Positions 59,654-64,000 of a DNA stretch of 64,000 nucleotides are shown one piece after another (the first letter of the stretch is position 1; every line of letters begins with the position of its first letter). The stretch covers positions 1,240,001 through 1,304,000 of the forward strand of contig JBCAML010000012.1 in the NCBI GenBank assembly GCA_038503075.1. Direction: 5' to 3'. The notes under the pieces are model-generated. The model saw only the letters and a list, made by a program, of their open reading frames with translations. It did no database searches and had not been told where the DNA came from. Position numbers and translations under genes: made by a program. The stretch comes from Gyromitra esculenta. Its lineage: Eukaryota; Ascomycota; Pezizomycetes; Pezizales; Discinaceae.

Positions 59654-60256
59654 ATGGAGCTGCCACGCAGAAGTGATATTGCCTCACCAACTCCAGCCGC
59701 TCGCCCCGACCTCCCACGGAGGAGATTTCCACGGACCGTTTTCACCTCTGCAATCACAGATACGAAGCCCGTGGCCGCTGCAATGCGGACCGCCTTTGGC
59801 CGAGATGCGTCCATGACATCCACGTACGTTCATGAAGACTTGTATCTTCTGGTGGCGGGATACTGATCAAATAGTAGAACCATACCTACTTACGATCACT
59901 CGTGGCCCACAACGGACGTTATTAAGCTTCTGGCTGCCTTGTTGTCTGTCCCTGCTGACCGTGAAGCGTGGATCTATTGCGATTCATCGTGGGCTGTCAA
60001 TAGTGTTAGCACTTTCAACCCTGCGACCGGACGGTATACGTGGTCTCCCCCTGCAGAGAACTATACCCCGAGCCCGATATCCATGGTTGGCAAGTTCGAG
60101 ATTCGTGACCTGGTGGAGGAGATACGTCGGACGGTTGCACGGAGATTGGAAGGAGGCTATAGAACGTGGCTTCGGTTGGAAGAGGGTGTAGTTGATGGTG
60201 GAAGCAAGAGCGAGACGGCTAGCAATAGCAACTCTCAATCCAGTAGCTGGATATAG
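59654..60256 (+). CDS. RNase H-like family member D
   Basis: The first exon ends at 59823 and joins 59878-60256 in phase through a 54-nt intron (GTACGT, ATACTGATC branch, AGTAG acceptor). The frame is open from 59480 without an ATG until 59654, so an upstream exon may add residues. Read through the junction, the product resembles the RNase H-like parts of members B and C: TVFTSAITDTKPVAAAMRTAF as first strands, VIKLLAALLSVPADREAWIY as helix A, then CDSSWAVNSVST with the strand-4 Asp. The end (FEIRDLVEEIRRTVARRLEG) matches the later helix. The SANT-like domain of the other members is not seen here. The middle contains a Pro/Trp-rich loop (YTWSPPAENYTPSP) instead of the usual basic helix, so the fold is diverged. 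Confidence 0.52.
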
Positions 60257-60474
60257 CAAAGTTATCTCAGTCTCTGTATCCCATATTTTGTAATCAAGCG
60301 CGATTATCACTGTTCTACATGTTCAATCGTTCTCAATAGTAGTAAAAAATCTCATTGTGTTCGCTATCTTTAGCTCAACAAACTTATACATTATTTTATT
60401 TCATTATGACAGTTACCAAATGTGAAGCCCATCTATCTCACCAAGAACACAGATAGGGGGGATTAACATGACAT

Positions 60475-60840
60475 TCACGCTGCGAACGGGACCCACCGAC
60501 AACGACGAGCGCGGTTCACGTCCTTCTTCTTGCACGTCCACAAGATCGCCGCTACGAAGTGCCATCTCCTGCGAGAACACGCCCAAACATCAAGACATTC
60601 CAGAATGACAGCGGGAGGCTTCTCGCGCCCTGCCAGCGTAAATTTCCAATACTCCTCGTCGGCCCACGCCTCGTACGGTATGCCGAAGTGACGTTTAGAC
60701 GCGGAGAGGTATCCTGAAAGCAGGCCCCTACACGAACGTTGATTACTGTTAGGACATCTTTCGTTCATTACGTGGTCTGCTATTCTTGAGGGAGATTCTT
60801 ACCAGAATTCGAACGGCAGCGAAGACAACCGGTTCAACAT
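60475..60840 (-). CDS. F-box-like small protein (96 aa, two exons)
   Basis: Exon 1 (60840-60803) and exon 2 (60727-60475) join in phase through a 75-nt intron with excellent signals (GTAAGA donor, CCTAACAG branch region, GTGTAG acceptor). The product begins MLNRLSSLPFEFWGLLSGYL, matching the start of an F-box (LPxExWxxIxxYL), which binds Skp1 in SCF ubiquitin ligases. The rest is Trp/Arg-rich (WADEEYWKFTLAG, ACSRRRWHFVAAILW) and too short to be a substrate-binding repeat domain. This may be a truncated F-box protein or a small dominant adaptor. Without splicing, a less likely start lies at 60768. Confidence 0.5.
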
Positions 60841-61285
60841 TCAAAATAACCAATTGAAGCAAGAGAATGAATGCTGTGGTAGTGAGCCTGATGATACAGT
60901 TGTATCTGTTGTCTGGACAAGTATTAGGGGAGCTAATTGGCCGTTTCGTGTAGCTATGGCGGAAGACGAGAAAGATTTTTGGGGTGTGTGTGAAGCGGTT
61001 GTCGGAAAATTTGACGTAAAAAAGGGTGATGCGTGCACGAGCGGAGATGGGCGATGAATGAGTGATTTAGGGCATGCTTAATGAACTAAAGTCGTTAATC
61101 TCGTGCCTAGCCCGACTGCGCAGCCTCCTGTGTACCGCAGGCACCAAGCTGCGCAGTGGGACTGGACACGTGACTATACAGTCGTAAACCTGTTGGCTGG
61201 TGGGATAATTTGCGGGATCCGTTTATACTTCACGACGATAGATAGAAGAGCAAATTATAATCTGCCCTTCACGGACATGATATAG

Positions 61286-61674
61286 TTTAATCGACCCTTC
61301 GGGTTTAATCTACCTCTGATCTAAAGCACTCGGCCAGAATTATTTTTTATCTGATAGCGGCCTGGGAGATATACGTCTACTCCAATCTACTGCCACGATC
61401 CTCCTCATCTTTATTCGGCCATCACTTACGCTGGAGGGGCCTCCCAAGTGCGTGTAGTATGTCCTGGCTGCGAGTAGAAATGTTACAAAGTATTGCCCAG
61501 TCAGCTCCTGCATCTTTGAACTTTTGAGAGGAGGTAAACCGCTGGCCCCACAAATGGCGGACGTGATAAAAAGTGATGGGTTGTGTGCACGAGAAGAAGA
61601 TCATGGAGTTGACGCAATGAGGTTGCTTTCACGGTTGGCACGCAGGGTAGATTAAACCCAAAGGGTGGATTAAA
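61286..61674. mobile_element. MITE-like inverted-repeat element (~390 bp)
   Basis: 61286-61314 and 61646-61674 are inverted repeats of 29 bp with about three mismatches. Each contains TTTAATC twice (TTTAATC-ACCC… GGGTTTAATCTACC). The 330-bp interior has no convincing gene. A further partial unit (TAGATTAAA) follows at about 61683-61691. No clean target duplication is visible. Size and structure fit a non-autonomous DNA transposon. Confidence 0.6.
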
Positions 61675-61691
61675 GTGAAGCGTAGATTAAA

Positions 61692-64000
61692 TGGACAGCA
61701 TGGCATAATGGAAATATTCCAACAGACAAAGCTAGCCAAAAAAAAGAGAAGAGCAGCACAACACAATAACTAGCTTACATGAAGAAAATAACCGTCATAA
61801 ATGATAAAAGGGACCGTCAACCTCGCACCAGAGAGGCCTGCTACTGCTGTCGCTATACATACGAAAAAAAACAATTAAAAGAGACAAAAATTGAAAGATA
61901 TGTTAACCTCGCGCCAGATCGCTTGAGAATCCTTGCTTCACCCCTGAGGGGTGGCTCTTCCCACACCGCGCGTGCTTCACCAGGTGGCTCCTTCAAGGCT
62001 CTTGTGAAGCAAAGACTTGAGGCGGACGTGGTATCCTCAAGCCGATAACCAAGGAACCTCCGTGAAGGAGAGAGCCCCGTTACTTCTGTTGCCATGGGAT
62101 ATTTTGATAAAGAAAGAGAAAAGGGAAGGAGAAGGAGGAAAAGAGCTGCTTTTAAAGTGGACGGATTCTCGGCGCCAAGAGGAAGGTTGCCGCATTGAGT
62201 TACTCGTCATCGGCGAATTTGATCGCGCCAACGGCTAGGATGTATTTGTCATGAGATCTAGGTGTTAAGTTTGTTCCCAATTCAACAGTCCGCAAATATA
62301 AATTGTATTTGTATTCTCTATCTCGGAAAACACAAGATGAATACTTTTAACGCTTTGCTGCGCCAAGAGAAACAGCAATGGAGCCATCTGACGCGTATGA
62401 ACTGAGGTGTCCGGATGGCATAGAATATGTTTCCAAGGATTGAAATTTTCGCTCATAACAACCTCACATAAACAACATATACTTGTTCAATCTGCTCATG
62501 CATCTGCTGGGGGTGTTCGGTGCTGTTCTAGTTATAAAGGTACCTTTGTTAACGGTTTGACCGTTTGCTCATACAAATTTACAACAGTACATACGTGTAT
62601 CCTTGAGATCGCAGTCGCTAGCACGGAACAGCTGTAGTCGTTCTAGAGCAGTTTCTTCGACAATACCCGGTAGATACACTCCCTTCCTACGAAGTCCTGT
62701 ACGCTCTACCCAGGTAACCATACTACTATGCCCTCGCTTGAAGAACCTAAAATCGATCGAATCAAACTATACTGCAGCTCTTAGTTCCGATTGGCTTTTG
62801 CGCTGCCTGATTCTGCTCTCATATTAAGATGGTGCGACAGGTGCTTTGCAAGTCTACGCATCGATGCAATCACCGCTCTCAAACAATGTGAAACGGGGGA
62901 AATCCGGTACCTGCCGAAATCGATCATGACCCTATGACAAGGTCAAGCGATAATACGTCCTCTTCACCGGAACGAAGTTAGCTAACGTGTTTTAACTAAG
63001 TAACAGGCTCCAGGATTTCCTGCACATGACCCTCGTTTTCCAGGAAGTCACAACTCCCTCCATGGAGAAACAATTTCCGTTCGGAATACGCGCGTCCGCA
63101 TTGAATCAGTGTTTCAATTGATCATGTGACGCGATACCGTCTGCACGATCGGAGATGAAAATTTGGTACACATTAAATCCTTTCATCTTTATCACGCGCG
63201 AGCCTGTATCCCTCACAAGTTACTGATATTCGTCCATCACTCCATATTCCATACACGCGTGTCCATCGGCTTCAAGAGTATTCGAAAACGACCATTCGCT
63301 TAGTTGAGTAACTTCCATACCGAATATCCTTTGTGCTACGTTTCATATTAAAGTTAACCGTTTTACGGAATCATCGCTCCATAACATACAGAGCAGCGAG
63401 CAAAAGCGAACTTTTGATTGTTGCTCTCCGCTCTTGGAATATGTGAATGGAGCATATCTCCATCCCCCCGCACACTCTTCATTCACCCGTTTACCAATCG
63501 CCTTCAATGTGGCAATCGGTTTGAAAAACCTTCCGGCGATTGTGTCGGACAGGAGAGGCGTATCACACGTCTGCTACGCATTACTACGCCTTACGGTCCG
63601 CGATGCTAAAGATTTTTACCGCTATAGTCCTCCACTACAAGCTAGGAATACTATTTTAGGTTGAAGGATTGTTAGTAGCCAGAACAGACGAATCCTCTAT
63701 CTCGTGGCTCATAATTCCAGAACACCGACAATGACTTGGTGCTTACGCTGAGGCGTGATACTCTGGACTTTATAGAGTTACAGTATGTTGACACTGACAG
63801 TTCAGGATGCTAAAAAGAGACTCACATTTCTATCTCATGGTCGGAGATAGAATAACGAGACGCGGGTCAATGGTTGTTCGGGCTCGGATATTATGTTTTA
63901 CCGGAACAGATAGTGAGCAGGGCAGTGTACTATCGCGGAATTGCTTCAAAGTACGAGTTTTGGGAGTAGTTTGTTCAGGATCAACCTACAGTGCTACTTC
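61692..64000. other. right end, nothing supported
   Basis: Overlapping short frames on both strands without start context, domains or splice support. A gene could continue beyond the window edge, but nothing shows it. Confidence 0.4.

Overview
The window looks like nuclear DNA of a filamentous ascomycete (Pezizomycotina). The evidence is short spliceosomal introns (about 44-75 nt, with CTAAC-like branch points), a dispersed 5S rRNA gene rather than an rDNA unit, TATA-driven single genes on both strands, a Ty3/gypsy chromodomain retrotransposon, and a Clr5-type helix-turn-helix protein. Large gene-poor stretches suggest a repeat-rich, expanded genome such as those of Pezizomycetes, but the sequence does not settle the class. 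Exon models were built by hand from splice signals and reading-frame phase. No database search was run.

Left part (1-19.8 kb): 1-5.7 kb has no supportable gene. Then come a possible proline-rich mini-gene (5.98 kb), a small membrane protein (7.6 kb), a protein with two identical-spacing C2HC zinc fingers (9.6 kb), a small basic protein (11.5 kb, minus), a four-exon homologue of the tRNA m1G37 methyltransferase TRM5 (12.2-13.9 kb, minus) with an apparently degraded active site, a TATA-driven 49-residue ORF (14.5 kb), a 5S rRNA gene (15.5 kb), a long Ser/Lys/Glu-rich protein ending in a TAF1-like zinc knuckle (16.7-18.6 kb) and a small acidic protein (19.3 kb).

Mobile-element region (20.3-32.5 kb): a decayed LTR retrotransposon (20398-26079, TSD TATAT) sits inside a host gene of about 452 codons, splitting it into 20329-20397 and 26085-27476. 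A diverged solo LTR of the same family (27514-27924, minus, TSD TTTGT) lies just after that gene. Next is an intact four-exon gene for a Clr5-like HTH plus DDE integrase-core protein (28594-30439, minus), divergent from an intact three-exon gene whose product ends in an AT-hook (31052-32501).

Middle part (33-47.8 kb): a TATA-driven hypothetical protein (33.2 kb), a two-exon protein with two SANT/Myb-like domains (35.2-36.7 kb, minus), about 9 kb with almost no credible genes, and a protein with degenerate internal repeats and a C-terminal membrane anchor (46.4-47.8 kb, minus).

Right part (49-61 kb): four related loci in the same orientation. Three (49.2, 52.3 and 55.4 kb) encode a homologous SANT/Myb-like domain. 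These three and the 59.7 kb locus carry downstream sequence resembling a degenerate RNase H fold. This local family is the best candidate in the window for an undescribed gene system. A minus-strand F-box-like mini-protein (60.5-60.8 kb) and a MITE-like inverted-repeat unit (61.3-61.7 kb) follow. The last 2.3 kb holds nothing I can support.
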